From the NCBI RefSeq assembly GCF_000018685.1, contig NC_010001.1:1318001-1382000 (forward strand): 64,000 bases of DNA. Reading direction: 5' to 3'. This stretch comes from Lachnoclostridium phytofermentans ISDg. GTDB lineage: Bacteria > Bacillota > Clostridia > Lachnospirales > Lachnospiraceae. This document shows positions 63,735 to 64,000 of the stretch, piece after piece. A program made the position numbers and the translations under genes. Positions within the stretch are counted from its first letter, which is position 1, and each line of letters starts with the position of its first letter. The notes beneath the pieces were generated by a model. The model was not told where the DNA came from and searched no databases. It saw only the letters and a list, made by a program, of their open reading frames with translations.

Positions 63735-64000
63735 TCAATTTTTGTTTTTCAAAATGATAAAATTATTAATATAGGCATCAAAATAATCTTTTCCTTCAAA
63801 TATTAACTTAAACTCTTTCGTATTTATATTATAACGATAGATACCGTATGGATACCTTTCTTCCTCTTCTTCATTTTTTGCACTTCCACGAAATACAATT
63901 TCATTTTCAGAAATAAAAAATAATCTTCTCTAATAATATGAAATGGACTATCACTTCCCATAAACCGAAACTCTTCGGTCTGATTTGATTTTACCATATA
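63735..64000 (-). pseudogene. Frameshifted gene end on the minus strand, continues past window
   Basis: Reading leftward from the edge, one frame encodes EEFRFMGSDSPFHIIREDY, then a second frame encodes ISENEIVFRGSAKNEEEERY and YGIYRYNINTKEFKLIFEGK, ending at 63735. Restoring one T to the run opposite A6 at 63915-63920 would join them. It may be a propeller-like protein. It is either a real frameshift or a homopolymer error; partial at the right edge. Confidence 0.45.
63978..64000. repeat. 23-bp direct repeat, right copy (cut by window edge)
   Basis: Same sequence as 58814-58836 with one change, in the same orientation, ending at the window boundary. Confidence 0.85.

Noticed and set aside
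1..64000. CRISPR array, rRNA or tRNA genes
   Set aside because: No evenly spaced identical repeats with unique spacers, and no cloverleaf or rRNA-like sequence was found. The short tandem arrays have no spacers.

Overview
The window reads as the chromosome of a low-GC, Gram-positive anaerobe of the Lachnospiraceae/Clostridia type. The signs are AT-rich intergenic DNA with AGGAGG ribosome sites, Gram-positive lipoproteins, secreted multidomain polysaccharide-degrading enzymes, MATE, NhaC and YitT membrane proteins, and typical Firmicutes riboregulators (a lysine riboswitch and a T-box). The domain set, especially a CBM35-GH26-CBM3 mannanase, fits a plant-fibre degrader such as Lachnoclostridium (Clostridium) phytofermentans. 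That species guess comes from gene content only. I see no rRNA, tRNA, CRISPR array or complete insertion sequence.

Layout, left to right. 1-0.7 kb: the end of an RsiV/DUF3298-type protein and an orphan SPP1-type holin. 1-4.2 kb: three co-directional oxidoreductases (Gfo/Idh/MocA and two aldo/keto reductases, the second with a ferredoxin tail). 4.4-8.3 kb: an EAL/degenerate-GGDEF protein, a CmpB-like membrane protein and a chemoreceptor without an outside domain. 8.7-17 kb: a GH43/GH117-like five-bladed propeller enzyme, a structured intergenic element, a heterodimeric ABC exporter and a NatA/NatB-like ABC-2 exporter with two permeases. 17-21.2 kb: a LacI-type regulator with uxuA and uxuB (hexuronate catabolism). 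21.6-25.4 kb: a 1263-residue secreted GHL10-type protein. 25.5-36.4 kb: a membrane metallophosphoesterase, a lysine-riboswitch-controlled NhaC transporter, a MATE pump, a PstS-like lipoprotein fused to a repeat domain, and EamA and YitT membrane proteins. 36.6-39.1 kb: the mannanase behind a long leader. 39.1-40.2 kb: a methionine-type T-box in front of a gutted metG. 40.5-45 kb: a CUT1 sugar ABC importer with a 40-bp operator palindrome and a LacI regulator.

45.9-47.7 kb holds a two-gene pair distantly like the U32/UbiU-UbiV family. It is followed, tail to tail, by two GGDEF proteins. 50.9-56.7 kb carries a degenerate solo ABC ATPase with a Glu/Gln repeat tail, an M1 peptidase lipoprotein, a YjbR protein, a small 54-residue protein on the minus strand, and an ECF sigma factor with a probable membrane anti-sigma partner. 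56.9-58.6 kb carries a small membrane protein and a type Ic aspartate aminotransferase on the minus strand.

58.8-64 kb looks acquired. A second ABC sugar importer ends in an efflux-adaptor-like lipoprotein, has visibly higher GC toward its 3' half, and is bracketed by gene remnants and by two copies of a 23-bp direct repeat (22/23 identical). The main themes are plant polysaccharide hydrolysis and uptake of the products (mannanase, GHL10 and GH43-like enzymes, two importers, uronate enzymes), c-di-GMP signalling (three proteins), and export. The best candidates for something undescribed are the structured element at 9.66 kb, the bracketed importer cassette, the U32-like pair, the degenerate ABC ATPase and the T-box that now drives a broken metG.
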